The notes beneath the pieces were generated by a model. It was not told where the DNA came from and did no database searches. It saw nothing but the letters and a program-made list of their open reading frames with translations. The position numbers and the translations under genes are program-made. A DNA stretch of 64,000 bases, from NCBI GenBank assembly GCA_937927975.1, contig CALEZT010000088.1:66419-130418 (forward strand). The letters are read 5' to 3'. Source of the DNA: an uncultured Phycisphaerales bacterium. Lineage in GTDB: Bacteria; Planctomycetota; Phycisphaerae; Sedimentisphaerales; Anaerobacaceae. Positions 6,819 to 14,915 of the stretch are shown here, one piece after another (position 1 is the first letter of the stretch; every line of letters begins with the position of its first letter).

Positions 6819-9505
6819 CAGTGATTCAGGATCTCCACGGGGTCCACGATCATGTTCTCTCGGAATTCCTCGCGGTCGAGGAAGGGGTACAGGTCCTCCA
6901 TGGGCTTCGAGACGATCCGTCCGTCGGGTAGTTTGAGCGAGGAAACCCTCGGAATCAGGGCCTGCTCCGGCGGCATCAGGATCTCGCAGACATAGGGACC
7001 TGGATGCGCCAGGACCGCGTCGAGCCGCTCGTCCAGGGCCTTCTGGTCTGCGATGCGCTCGGACTCGATTCCATAGGCCTCGGCGAGCTTGACGATGTTC
7101 GGGCAGGTCAATCCGCTCGACGGATCGGAGCCGATGTAGCGACCGAAGTGGTTCTGCTGCATCAGCTTGATCGTCAGGTACCCTTCGTTGTTGAGCACGA
7201 AGATGATCAGCGGCAGCTTGTTGTGCGCGACGGTCTGGAGTTCCTGGATGTTCATCTGCAGACCGCCGTCGCCGGTGACGAGGATGGTCTTTCGTCGGCC
7301 CTGGGCGTAGCACGCCCCGATCGCGCCGGGCAACCCGAACCCCATCGAGGAGAAGCCGCTGGAGGTGAAGAGCCGCTGGCCCGCCTTGGTCCGGAAGGTC
7401 TGCATCGTGCAGGTGAAGCTCGTACCCATGTCCGTGACCACGACCGCGTCGGAACCGAGCTTCTCCGAGAGCCGGTCCACGAAGTGGAACGAATTCACCT
7501 TGTCGCGGTTGTCCCAGTACTCGGGCAGGCAAACCGGATACTTCTCTTTCCACCGGCGGCATCGCGTCCGCCATCCATCGACCGCGAGAACGAGTCCATC
7601 GCCTTCCACCTTGGCGAGCAGCGTTTCCAGGAATCGTCCCGCGTCGGCACAGATCGGCAGATCGGGCCGCAACGAGGGCTTCTTCAATTCGATCTCGTCG
7701 ATATCGACCATGACCTTCTTCGCCGCCCGGGCGAAGAGTTTGTAGTTGTAGCCCACCTGAGGGATGGACATCCGCGAGCCGACGATGAGCACGAGGTCGG
7801 CGTTCTGGACCGCGAAGTTCCCCGCCCGGTCGCCCATGATGCCGCTGCGGCCGACGTAGTTCTCGTCCGCCGTGGGGATGATGTCCGACGTGGTCCAGGA
7901 GGATACGCAGGGAATTCCCAGCCGCTGAACGAGGTCGCGAAGCGAATCCTCCGCTCGCGCCAGGCGGACGCCATAGCCGTAGATCAGGACCGGCCGCTTC
8001 GCCTGCGAGAGCATCTCGGCGCACTGGGCGACGAGCCCGCTGAGAACATACTCTGTGCAAGGCTCCGAGGGCCCCTCGGGGGTGTAGCCGCGAATCTCTT
8101 CGGGATTGACGAGCTTGTTCTGAACATCGAGCGGGACATCGATCCAGACGGGCCCCGGCCGGCCGGTCGTCGCCAGGTGGCAGGCCTTCTCCACATGATA
8201 ACGGATCGTGTCGGGGTCGGTGATCGTGACGGCGTACTTCGTGATCGGCCGGACGATGTCGATGATGTTGCCTTCCTGGATGCCGAACTGACGCAGACCG
8301 GTTTGGCCGATCAGCGTGTCGCGAGTGACCTGGCCCGAAACGTAGATCGCGGGGATCGAATCCACCCAGGCGCCGTAGACGCCGGTGATGGCGTTCGTCC
8401 CGCCGGGGCCGGAAGTCACCAGCGTCGCGCCGGGCACCCCACTGATGCGGGCGTATCCCTCCGCGGCCATGGCTGCAGCCTGCTCGTGATGCGTCGCGAT
8501 GTACTCCATGCGGTCGCTGCCACCGAAGGAATCGACCAGGTGCATCGCCCCGCCGCCGCAGACGCCGAAGACGTGCCGCACGCCCAGGTCCGCGATCGTC
8601 GACGCGATGTAGTCGGATATCTTCACCACCTTCTTCTCCTGCTCGATCGTCAACACGGTGACTCCTTCGAAACACTCGCCTTTCGTGCTCTCCTGGAACT
8701 CGGCAAACAAAGATACCCGCCCGACCTCCATGAGAGGATTGGCATTCGTGGCGAGGGCGTCCCGCCCTTGCGCAGTTCGTGGCGAGGGCATCTTGCCCTC
8801 GCACTCCATGGCCGCATCGCCTGAAGAGCAAGGGCAAGATGCCCTCGCCACGTCGCATCCGATCACCACCACAAGCGATTCCGGCGAGGGGCAGTTGCGA
8901 TCCTCGCGGATGGCTCCCCTGCGAACCGTGAAGACAAGGTTCTGGAACGTCCGTCGCGACAGCGTCTCGCCTTCCTCCGGCTCCTGGAGTCTGAGGATCT
9001 CCGTGGGATGGGGGACCATGTGGTCGGCCCCCTCGTAGGTCGCGCCGGCCCGGCCATAGGCGTCGCTCATCCGGCACAGGTCCTCCTTGAGCGGAGGCGA
9101 CTCGATCTCCATGACCCAGATGCCGTTCTCGGAGACCGGGTCGATCGGCAGCACGCTGGCGGCCTCGGTCGAGTGGAACGCCCCGGCGTCGATATTCACC
9201 ACGCCCATCCGGCTCAGTGGAATGCTGCCCTCCAGATGGTGGAACCTGGCGTCGCCGGAGAGCAGGATCAGCCCGGTTCGTTTCCGCGGATGGCAATGCA
9301 TCGAGGTCCTTCGCTTGCGAACGATCTGGAGCATCCAGATCGCGACGTGCTCGTTCTCGAAGACCAGGTACTCGTACCCCCAAGGTTTCTTGACGATCAC
9401 GTCCTCGTACGGCGCGCCGCGCACGGCGCAACGCGCGGAACCCTCGGTCTGCCCGCTGTGCTGCTCGTCGGCGGTTTTTCTCGTGACGGTATGGATCATG
9501 GTCAA
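6818..9505 (-). CDS. Cupin domain joined in frame to ThDP-dependent acetolactate-synthase-like enzyme
   Basis: One open frame of 895 residues. Residues about 35-195 form a cupin (KKPWGYEYLVF, MHCHPRKRTGLILLSGDARF with metal-type His). Residues about 295-895 form a full ThDP enzyme: HEQAAAMAAEGYAR carries the catalytic Glu, and GDGGLQMN through FVLNN is the GDG-N diphosphate/Mg motif. Between them residues about 218-253 are encoded by a palindromic repeat (8747-8852), and the linker has no visible domain. AGGAG at 8636-8640 sits six bases before an in-frame GTG at 8629, so a separate 603-residue ThDP enzyme may be made from that start. Two ancestral genes fused by the repeat, or one true fusion, are both possible. 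Acetolactate synthase-like enzymes do decarboxylation or carboligation; the position suggests a sugar precursor step. Confidence 0.8.
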   Translation of the reverse strand: MTMIHTVTRKTADEQHSGQTEGSARCAVRGAPYEDVIVKKPWGYEYLVFENEHVAIWMLQIVRKRRTSMHCHPRKRTGLILLSGDARFHHLEGSIPLSRMGVVNIDAGAFHSTEAASVLPIDPVSENGIWVMEIESPPLKEDLCRMSDAYGRAGATYEGADHMVPHPTEILRLQEPEEGETLSRRTFQNLVFTVRRGAIREDRNCPSPESLVVVIGCDVARASCPCSSGDAAMECEGKMPSPRTAQGRDALATNANPLMEVGRVSLFAEFQESTKGECFEGVTVLTIEQEKKVVKISDYIASTIADLGVRHVFGVCGGGAMHLVDSFGGSDRMEYIATHHEQAAAMAAEGYARISGVPGATLVTSGPGGTNAITGVYGAWVDSIPAIYVSGQVTRDTLIGQTGLRQFGIQEGNIIDIVRPITKYAVTITDPDTIRYHVEKACHLATTGRPGPVWIDVPLDVQNKLVNPEEIRGYTPEGPSEPCTEYVLSGLVAQCAEMLSQAKRPVLIYGYGVRLARAEDSLRDLVQRLGIPCVSSWTTSDIIPTADENYVGRSGIMGDRAGNFAVQNADLVLIVGSRMSIPQVGYNYKLFARAAKKVMVDIDEIELKKPSLRPDLPICADAGRFLETLLAKVEGDGLVLAVDGWRTRCRRWKEKYPVCLPEYWDNRDKVNSFHFVDRLSEKLGSDAVVVTDMGTSFTCTMQTFRTKAGQRLFTSSGFSSMGFGLPGAIGACYAQGRRKTILVTGDGGLQMNIQELQTVAHNKLPLIIFVLNNEGYLTIKLMQQNHFGRYIGSDPSSGLTCPNIVKLAEAYGIESERIADQKALDERLDAVLAHPGPYVCEILMPPEQALIPRVSSLKLPDGRIVSKPMEDLYPFLDREEFRENMIVDPVEILNH
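8626..8640 (-). promoter_or_regulatory. Internal ribosome binding site and GTG start for the ThDP enzyme
   Basis: On the minus strand AGGAG (8640-8636) is followed by six bases and then two in-frame GTG codons (8629 and 8626), just before the KISDYIAS start of the ThDP enzyme domain. A protein beginning here has about 600 residues, the usual size of acetolactate-synthase-like enzymes. This argues that the ThDP enzyme was, or still is, translated separately from the cupin. Confidence 0.55.
8747..8852. repeat. GC-rich palindromic dispersed repeat, copy 1 (inside a coding frame)
   Basis: A 106-bp element begins cgtggcgagggcgtcccgc and ends with an imperfect inverted copy of the same 25 bases (three mismatches). 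It contains two further internal half-copies of gcgagggcatcttgccc. The same arms bound a 130-bp element at 60142-60271. It is read through in frame by the cupin-ThDP gene, encoding an ARASCPC...GRDALAT peptide that has no counterpart in either enzyme family. It has no transposase and looks like a REP/MITE-type non-autonomous element. Confidence 0.85.
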
Positions 9506-10011
9506 CTCTTAAGGGCTGCGATGACCGCCTTCATGAATTCGCCGTTGTTCTTGTAGTGGGGAGCGGAGATCAGGTTGCCGTCAATGACGAGATCCTGCTC
9601 CACGTACGCCGCCCCGGCGTTCCTGAGGTCGTCGGCGATCGACATGTAGCCGGTGACCTTGCGTCCCTTGACCACGCCGGCCGAGATGAGGATCCACGGT
9701 CCATGGCAAATCGCTGCGACCAGCTTCCCGGACTCCGCCATCTCGCGGACGAACTGAAGCACTTCGGGCCGGATGCGGAGCCGATCGGGAGACTCGAACC
9801 CGCCGGGCAGGATGACGCAGTCGAAATCGGACGCCTTGAGGTTGTCCGTGGACATGGTCGCCCGGGCCGGGACGCCGTACTTGCCGATCATGTTCTGCCC
9901 TCCCGGCGTGGCCACGTCCAGATGAAAACCCTCTTCCAGCACCCGGTAGTATGGATACACGAATTCCTCGTCCTGGAAGTTCTGGGCCACGATGATGACG
10001 ACTCTCTTCAT
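9502..10011 (-). CDS. DJ-1/PfpI family protein
   Basis: This 169-residue single-domain protein has the family's nucleophile elbow AICHGPW (Cys102), an upstream acidic residue in NFQDEEF, and LPGGFESPDRLR as the conserved glycine turn. The length fits PfpI/YhbO-type class I glutamine amidotransferase-like proteins. Members are proteases, glyoxalases or deglycases; DJ-1-type glyoxalase action on reactive carbonyls would suit a sugar pathway, but this is inference. It overlaps the cupin-ThDP gene by 4 bases (ATGA) and is itself overlapped by 4 bases by the HAD gene. Confidence 0.9.
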   Translation of the reverse strand: MKRVVIIVAQNFQDEEFVYPYYRVLEEGFHLDVATPGGQNMIGKYGVPARATMSTDNLKASDFDCVILPGGFESPDRLRIRPEVLQFVREMAESGKLVAAICHGPWILISAGVVKGRKVTGYMSIADDLRNAGAAYVEQDLVIDGNLISAPHYKNNGEFMKAVIAALKS

Positions 10012-10679
10012 GCATGCCTCCTGCGGCTGGTCAGTTGCTCAATGGCTCGCGGCAGCTCGTGAAGACTCACGATGTGGACGACGTCCGTGTCGCTCCAGTC
10101 CATCACGCCGGACTGGCGACCGATGAAGTCGATGCCCACCTCAACCGCAGCCTGATAGTCGTTCTGCGAATCGCCCACGTAGACGCTCGCCTGCTTCTCC
10201 CACCCCCGGCCGGCCAACAGCTCAGCCACATTCTCCGCCTTCTCCTTCGGAGACCCGAGGATCTCCCGAAAGTGCTTCTCGATCCCGCGGGCACGGCACA
10301 CCTGGCGAAGCTCCTGCTGATCCGAGCCCGAAACGACCGCAAACTCGAACTTCCCCTGGTGCCCTGCGAGAAACTCCAGCGAGCCTTCGACGGGAACGGC
10401 TTCGATCACCTTCTGTTTGACGATCTCGGAATACCGGCCCGCCAGGGTCGCGACCTGGTCCTCGGACGCCGGCCGGCATAGGATATTCTCGTAGAGGTGT
10501 CGGATCTTGCCATAGCGGGAAAGGCCGCCATTGGCCCGGACGAAGTCCATGAACCGCGTCATTTCGTCGTCCGGGAGATCCCCGAACAACTCCGTGAAGC
10601 CCTGGAACCGGATCTCGTTGGTCTCGGCCAGCACTCCGTCGAAATCGAAGATCACATAACGGTATCCCATGGCGATCAT
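10008..10679 (-). CDS. HAD-superfamily phosphatase (beta-phosphoglucomutase/Gph-like)
   Basis: This 223-residue protein has all HAD motifs: FDFDGVLAET (Asp12 nucleophile, Asp14), VVSGSD (motif II), a Lys in SPKEKAEN (motif III) and VYVGDSQNDY (motif IV). An alpha-helical cap lies between motifs I and II. ATG 10679 overlaps the upstream stop by one base (TGATG) and gives the normal family N-terminus; the longer frame to 10721 is not supported. Next to a GmhA-like isomerase and HldE-like protein it could fill the GmhB step (removing the 7-phosphate), although it belongs to a different HAD branch from GmhB. Confidence 0.88.
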   Translation of the reverse strand: MIAMGYRYVIFDFDGVLAETNEIRFQGFTELFGDLPDDEMTRFMDFVRANGGLSRYGKIRHLYENILCRPASEDQVATLAGRYSEIVKQKVIEAVPVEGSLEFLAGHQGKFEFAVVSGSDQQELRQVCRARGIEKHFREILGSPKEKAENVAELLAGRGWEKQASVYVGDSQNDYQAAVEVGIDFIGRQSGVMDWSDTDVVHIVSLHELPRAIEQLTSRRRHA

Positions 10680-11821
10680 CAGATGAAATTCACATGCGGA
10701 TGAGGGTGTTTCAATTCCCACAGGTACCGATTCACTTCATCCATGCGACAACCGATCCGACAGGAGGAAACGTCGAGCTTCTCCATGCACCAGCGCAAAG
10801 AATCTATGCGCTTTTGCCCCTGCCATATCTCCTCGAAGGTGTTCGCAGCGAGGTTCCCATACAGGAATCGCTCGTCGCCCAGGTAGACGCTGCACCCCCA
10901 GATATTGCCCCCGGCGTCCAGGTACGACCAGAAAGGCAACGCCAGGCAGCACCGGTACGGCCGGGTCCCGTCGTCCCACTTTTGCATCGCCTTGCGGCGG
11001 AAGATCACGTTGAAACTACGTGTGCGGACTTGATCGAGCTGCTCAGCCAGGTCCTCGCATTCGCTGTAGGAGACGCTCTCGAAGGTGCGGTGGAGGCTCT
11101 GCGGATGCTGGGAATATGGTTTCACGACCAGGTAGTCCATCCCCAGGTCGCGGCACCGCTCTGCCAGGCTCACCACTTCGTGCCGATTGTCCGGCAGCAA
11201 AAGAAGCTGCGCCCCGAGCGTGCAGGAGGTCCCCTGCTTCGTTCGGATGGCCACTGCCTGCTCGATATTTCTGAAGAGCCTCGTGAAGTCCTCGGGTCGC
11301 GTGCCATGGATCGCTGCGTAGGTCTGGGACGTACCGGCGTCGATGCTGATCTTGATCCAGGAGGTCGAGCCCAGAATCCGCTCGCTCACCTCGGGGGTCA
11401 TCAGCACGCCGTTGGTCGTCAACGCCACGTCGATGCCCGCCTGTTCCTTGGCATGGACGAGGATCTCGACCATCCGGCGGTGCAGAAAAGGTTCGCCTTC
11501 GCCTGCGAACATGACGCTCTTCAAACCCAGCGATCCCATCTCAGAGAGACGCGTCTTGAGCAAGTCCGCGTCGAGAAATCGAGGCTTGTAGCCCATGAAG
11601 TCCAGGCCGCAGAAGACGCAACGATGGTTGCACGACCCAGCGGGCGAGATCTCCATGTAGATGGGGTAGACGCGTTCGCCCTTGAGCCACTCGCTCACGC
11701 GATCCACGTGAAAAAGGAGCTTATGATGATCGATCCGAAGGCCATCAGCGCCTATTGACGACTGATGATTGATGATTGACGATTCAGGCACGCCAGCCTC
11801 TTCCAATAATCCATAATCCAT
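10679..11821 (-). CDS. Radical SAM/SPASM-like protein, start uncertain
   Basis: The protein has a radical SAM cluster CNHRCVFC (Cys64, 68, 71 from the longest start), FAGEGEPFLHRR as the GGE-like SAM motif, LTTNG, and a C-terminal Cys-rich tail (YRCCLALPF, GCSVYLG, CRIGCRMD) for an auxiliary cluster. The first 25 or so residues include SSIINHQSSIG, encoded by a short AT-rich repeat, so the true N-terminus may be later. GTG 11791 follows GGAAGAGG at good spacing and is a strong alternative to ATG 11821. It is coupled to the HAD gene by TGATG. Confidence 0.8.
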   Translation of the reverse strand: MDYGLLEEAGVPESSIINHQSSIGADGLRIDHHKLLFHVDRVSEWLKGERVYPIYMEISPAGSCNHRCVFCGLDFMGYKPRFLDADLLKTRLSEMGSLGLKSVMFAGEGEPFLHRRMVEILVHAKEQAGIDVALTTNGVLMTPEVSERILGSTSWIKISIDAGTSQTYAAIHGTRPEDFTRLFRNIEQAVAIRTKQGTSCTLGAQLLLLPDNRHEVVSLAERCRDLGMDYLVVKPYSQHPQSLHRTFESVSYSECEDLAEQLDQVRTRSFNVIFRRKAMQKWDDGTRPYRCCLALPFWSYLDAGGNIWGCSVYLGDERFLYGNLAANTFEEIWQGQKRIDSLRWCMEKLDVSSCRIGCRMDEVNRYLWELKHPHPHVNFI

Positions 11822-11835
11822 TATCGATTGTCAAT
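11755..11835. repeat. AT-rich short-repeat tract at gene junction
   Basis: The tract contains tgatgattgatgattgacga and, further on, ataatccataatccattat, in a genome region that is otherwise strongly GC-rich. A similar ccataatccgtagtc tract lies at 45041-45080. It spans the SIS gene stop and the start region of the radical SAM gene and has contributed codons to the latter. Confidence 0.5.
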
Positions 11836-12484
11836 CCCTGCAAAGGGACACCTGGTCCATCCAGTAGTGCAGGATCGCAGCGTGTCCCGTCTCGGCCATG
11901 CCGTAAGTGTTGGCGGGCAGCCAGAAATTCAACGTGCCCAACTGACGCAACGCGTTGGTCGGCAGCATCCCAGTGAGGGTGACCAGCGTCGCCTCCCTCG
12001 ACACCGCGAACTCCGCGGCCTTGACCACGTTGGGCGAGTTGCCCGAACTGCTGATCGCGACAACCATGTCGCCGCGCTTGAGCCGCCTGCGAAGCGGAGC
12101 CAGGAAGACCATGTCGTAGGACATGTCGTTGGCCACCGCGGTGATCAGGGAGATGTCGGTGAAGACCTGTGTGTGCAGATCCGCGTTCTTGGCCAGATCC
12201 GCCGCGAAGTGGCTGGCCATCGAAGCGCTGGCGCCGTTGCCCATCAGATAGATCACCCGCTCGGCCAGGCGTACATCCTCCGTACTGTCGCACCAGAGTT
12301 CGAAGGCTTGGTCGCAATCCACGGGCATGTCGCCGTTGACCGTGGTTTGCATGCCGCACAGGCAGTGGCTCAGGGCGAGAGTCTGCTCCCCCCAACCGGG
12401 GGCTTTGGCGGCCCTAATCAGCTTGGCCGCGTTGACTTGCGGTCCATAGCTGAGCGATCGTGTCTGCGTGATGTCCTTTAACAT
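11831..12484 (-). CDS. GmhA-like SIS-domain sugar-phosphate isomerase
   Basis: This 217-residue protein has GNGASASMASHFAADLAKN, the GmhA-type SIS loop, and AISSSGNSPNVVKAAEFA, the second phosphosugar-binding Ser-rich loop. These are the marks of sedoheptulose-7-phosphate isomerase relatives. From ATG 12484 it overlaps the upstream gene by 71 bases; a later ATG at 12352 avoids the overlap but lacks a clear ribosome site. A protein with fused HldE domains is encoded two genes upstream, so the two could make and activate a heptose phosphate. The closest reaction is known from LPS heptose synthesis; the actual substrate is inferred. Confidence 0.82.
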   Translation of the reverse strand: MLKDITQTRSLSYGPQVNAAKLIRAAKAPGWGEQTLALSHCLCGMQTTVNGDMPVDCDQAFELWCDSTEDVRLAERVIYLMGNGASASMASHFAADLAKNADLHTQVFTDISLITAVANDMSYDMVFLAPLRRRLKRGDMVVAISSSGNSPNVVKAAEFAVSREATLVTLTGMLPTNALRQLGTLNFWLPANTYGMAETGHAAILHYWMDQVSLCRD

Positions 12485-13382
12485 AGTAGCTCGTCCCACC
12501 ATCAGCGACCGTGCGAACCAGCATCGTCTTCCACGGCCGGAAGTAATAGCTCGGGCTGCTCTTGGCAGCCTCCTGCCGATAGTTGGAGGGCAAATCGTGC
12601 AAATCACATACCAGAGTCGTGAAGTCGCGCACTTTTCCGCCCCTCTGGACGGCTACGTTGCGGACCATGGCCAGGGCCTTCAAGAACACCTCAGGAGCCA
12701 TGATCGCGCTGCCGAAGTTCATCACCACTCCATGTTCCAGTCGCTCTAGGACTTTGGCGAATATCAGGAAATCGCGATAGCTGGCGGCGCCCAGGGCCGC
12801 GCCGTCGCAGTTGGGATGCTCATGAATGATGTCAAAGCCGATGCCCACGTGGATCGTGAAGGGAATCCCCAGCCGCCAGGCGGTGGCCAGAACGCTGATG
12901 TCTTTGTGGGGATAGGTCCCTTGGGCGATCTCCCGGCCCAAGGCTTCGCCCAACCCCAGGTCCTCTCCGGCCGCGAGAGCGATCACATCGTTGAGCCGGC
13001 CTGTCTCCTCCCAGAGCCCGAACTGACCCTCCTGGATGTACCGGGCGACGCTCTCGGTGGTCGCGCCGATCAGGGCCAGTTCGAAGTCGTGGATGGCGCA
13101 GGCCCCGTTGCCCGCCAAGGCGGTGATCAAGCCCCGCTCCATCAGGTCGATGATGTACCGCTGCACGCCGGAGCGAAGGACGTGGGCCCCCATCATCAGA
13201 ATCACTCCGGCGCTCTGCCGGCGGGCATCTTCGATGCGCCGGGCCACATCGACCAGTTCCCGGTGCGACACCTCGACCGGCATCAGAGGCAGGATCGCCG
13301 CCGTCGTGAGGTCGTGCCGGCGCTGATCGAGAGGCTTGACACGGAGGGCCGACCTGTCGAAAAGCGGAAATCTACTGGCCAT
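12414..13382 (-). CDS. Deoxyhypusine-synthase-like protein
   Basis: This 322-residue protein resembles the deoxyhypusine synthase fold family: MMGAHVLRSG, YIIDLMERGLITALAGNGA, IHDFELALIG, FGLWEETGRLND and GTSYYVKGHH near the end. True deoxyhypusine synthase modifies eIF5A using spermidine and NAD, which bacteria of this type do not have. Bacterial relatives are often annotated only by similarity, and I could not place the catalytic lysine. It lies between GmhA-like and HldE-like genes, so a role on a sugar or polyamine-type group is an inference. It overlaps the next gene by 71 bases. Confidence 0.7.
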   Translation of the reverse strand: MASRFPLFDRSALRVKPLDQRRHDLTTAAILPLMPVEVSHRELVDVARRIEDARRQSAGVILMMGAHVLRSGVQRYIIDLMERGLITALAGNGACAIHDFELALIGATTESVARYIQEGQFGLWEETGRLNDVIALAAGEDLGLGEALGREIAQGTYPHKDISVLATAWRLGIPFTIHVGIGFDIIHEHPNCDGAALGAASYRDFLIFAKVLERLEHGVVMNFGSAIMAPEVFLKALAMVRNVAVQRGGKVRDFTTLVCDLHDLPSNYRQEAAKSSPSYYFRPWKTMLVRTVADGGTSYYVKGHHADTIAQLWTASQRGQAD

Positions 13383-13388
13383 GTCGTC

Positions 13389-14915
13389 TCATTTCAACAG
13401 GGAAGTCACGTACTTGGTCAGGCCGGACTTGTCTATGGCTTTCTGGTTGCCGATGATCTGGACCGCCAGGGCGCCGGCGGCATTGCCGAGAAACGCCGTG
13501 ATTTCAAGCGGCGCGTTGAGCCGGGCCGCCAGGGAGCTGATGGCAAAGAAGGCGTCGCCCGAGCCGATGCTGTCGATGGCCCTGCTGGCGAACGCAGGCA
13601 CCACGACGAATGCGCCGGCCAAATCGGACATGCAGGCTCCCTGCCTGCCCCTGGTCACAGCCAAAGCCTGGCTCTGGAAGCGTCGGGCGGTCTGGCACGT
13701 CAACAGACGAAGGTCCTTCTTCAAATCCCGCGTGTCGAGGCGAAGTTCGCGCTCCGTCAGGCTGATGTAATCGGCCCTGGCATACCGCGAGATCGTATGC
13801 ATCGAGGCGTTGCCGGCGTTCACCTGCGTGTTCACCGCCAAGAACCGCGAATGACTCACGAGAGATTCGCACAGGGTCGGACTGACGGCCCCATGCCCGA
13901 AATCGGCCGAAATCGCCATGTCGTACTGCGGCGTCTCCCGCCGGACATTCTCGGCCAGGTCCTGATCCTTCTGGGCGGACAGACCCGAGTCGTCCATCGT
14001 GTAGATCTCGAGCCACTTGTGAAGACTGTAGCCGTCGAGATAGCGTCGTTTGACGAGAGTCGGCGCGCCGTCCTGAATCCAGAACTCGGGCCGAACCCGC
14101 GGATTCAGAGACGACTCGATGAACTGGCGATGATCGTCGTGGTCGCCGAGAACGGTCAGCAGCCGAACGTTGTCCACGAAGTTCGCGACATGGTTGGCCA
14201 CAGCCAGCACCCCGCCGGCGAAGCGGTCCTGCGATCCGTACTTGACCGCCAGAACAGGCGATTTGCCCGAAGCCCCCAGCGGGCTGCAATAGCAGTACTC
14301 GTCGATGATCACGTCGCCGACCAGGAGCACCTTGAGTCTGGCCATTTCATCGACCACCGACAGGACCTGATCCAACGAATATCGTCGGCGGAACAAATCG
14401 AGATAGTCCTGTAATTCCTTGGAAAACAAAGAGAAGAAGCGGTTGATCAGATTCGTGGAACTGAAGACGATGTCCTCGGTGAATCGCAGCTCGACGCCGA
14501 GTTCCTTGCAGACCTTCTCTTCCTGAGCCAGTTTGCCGGTTCGATCCCCGTCCACCGATTTGAAGTCCGAGCCCTTCACATAGACGTGGGGCCGGAGTAG
14601 TCGAAGCGTTTCTTCCGCGGTAGGCCACTGATTCACCGCGACGAAATCGACAAAGCTCAAGGACGCGATGGCCTCGGCGCGAAGCGGTTCGGAAAACGCC
14701 GGCCGCCTGTCCCCCTTGTCCACGTACACGTCCGGCGTCAAGGTCACGACCAGGATGTCGCCGAAACTGCGGGCCTGCTCGAAGTATCGGATGTGCCCGA
14801 TGTGCAGCAGGTCGAATACGCCGTGACAATGGACGATCTTCTTATTCGCATCCCGATGCGGCCGGAGCACGCCCGGCAGTTCGTTCAGCGGGAATATCTT
14901 GTGATTCTGACTCAT
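13389..14915 (-). CDS. Adenylyltransferase-PfkB kinase fusion (HldE-like, reversed domain order)
   Basis: In this 508-residue protein residues about 25-160 form a nucleotidyltransferase domain (HGVFDLLHIGH with HIGH at 38-41, VYVKGSDFK). Residues about 195-508 form a PfkB/ribokinase-type kinase (LVGDVIIDEY, DRFAGGVLAVANHV, IDSIGSGDAFF near 447-455, which holds the catalytic Asp). E. coli HldE has the same domains in the opposite order (kinase first). It would phosphorylate heptose-7-phosphate at C1 and, after dephosphorylation, transfer AMP or CMP. The start overlaps the preceding gene's 3' end by 74 bases. Confidence 0.88.
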   Translation of the reverse strand: MSQNHKIFPLNELPGVLRPHRDANKKIVHCHGVFDLLHIGHIRYFEQARSFGDILVVTLTPDVYVDKGDRRPAFSEPLRAEAIASLSFVDFVAVNQWPTAEETLRLLRPHVYVKGSDFKSVDGDRTGKLAQEEKVCKELGVELRFTEDIVFSSTNLINRFFSLFSKELQDYLDLFRRRYSLDQVLSVVDEMARLKVLLVGDVIIDEYCYCSPLGASGKSPVLAVKYGSQDRFAGGVLAVANHVANFVDNVRLLTVLGDHDDHRQFIESSLNPRVRPEFWIQDGAPTLVKRRYLDGYSLHKWLEIYTMDDSGLSAQKDQDLAENVRRETPQYDMAISADFGHGAVSPTLCESLVSHSRFLAVNTQVNAGNASMHTISRYARADYISLTERELRLDTRDLKKDLRLLTCQTARRFQSQALAVTRGRQGACMSDLAGAFVVVPAFASRAIDSIGSGDAFFAISSLAARLNAPLEITAFLGNAAGALAVQIIGNQKAIDKSGLTKYVTSLLK

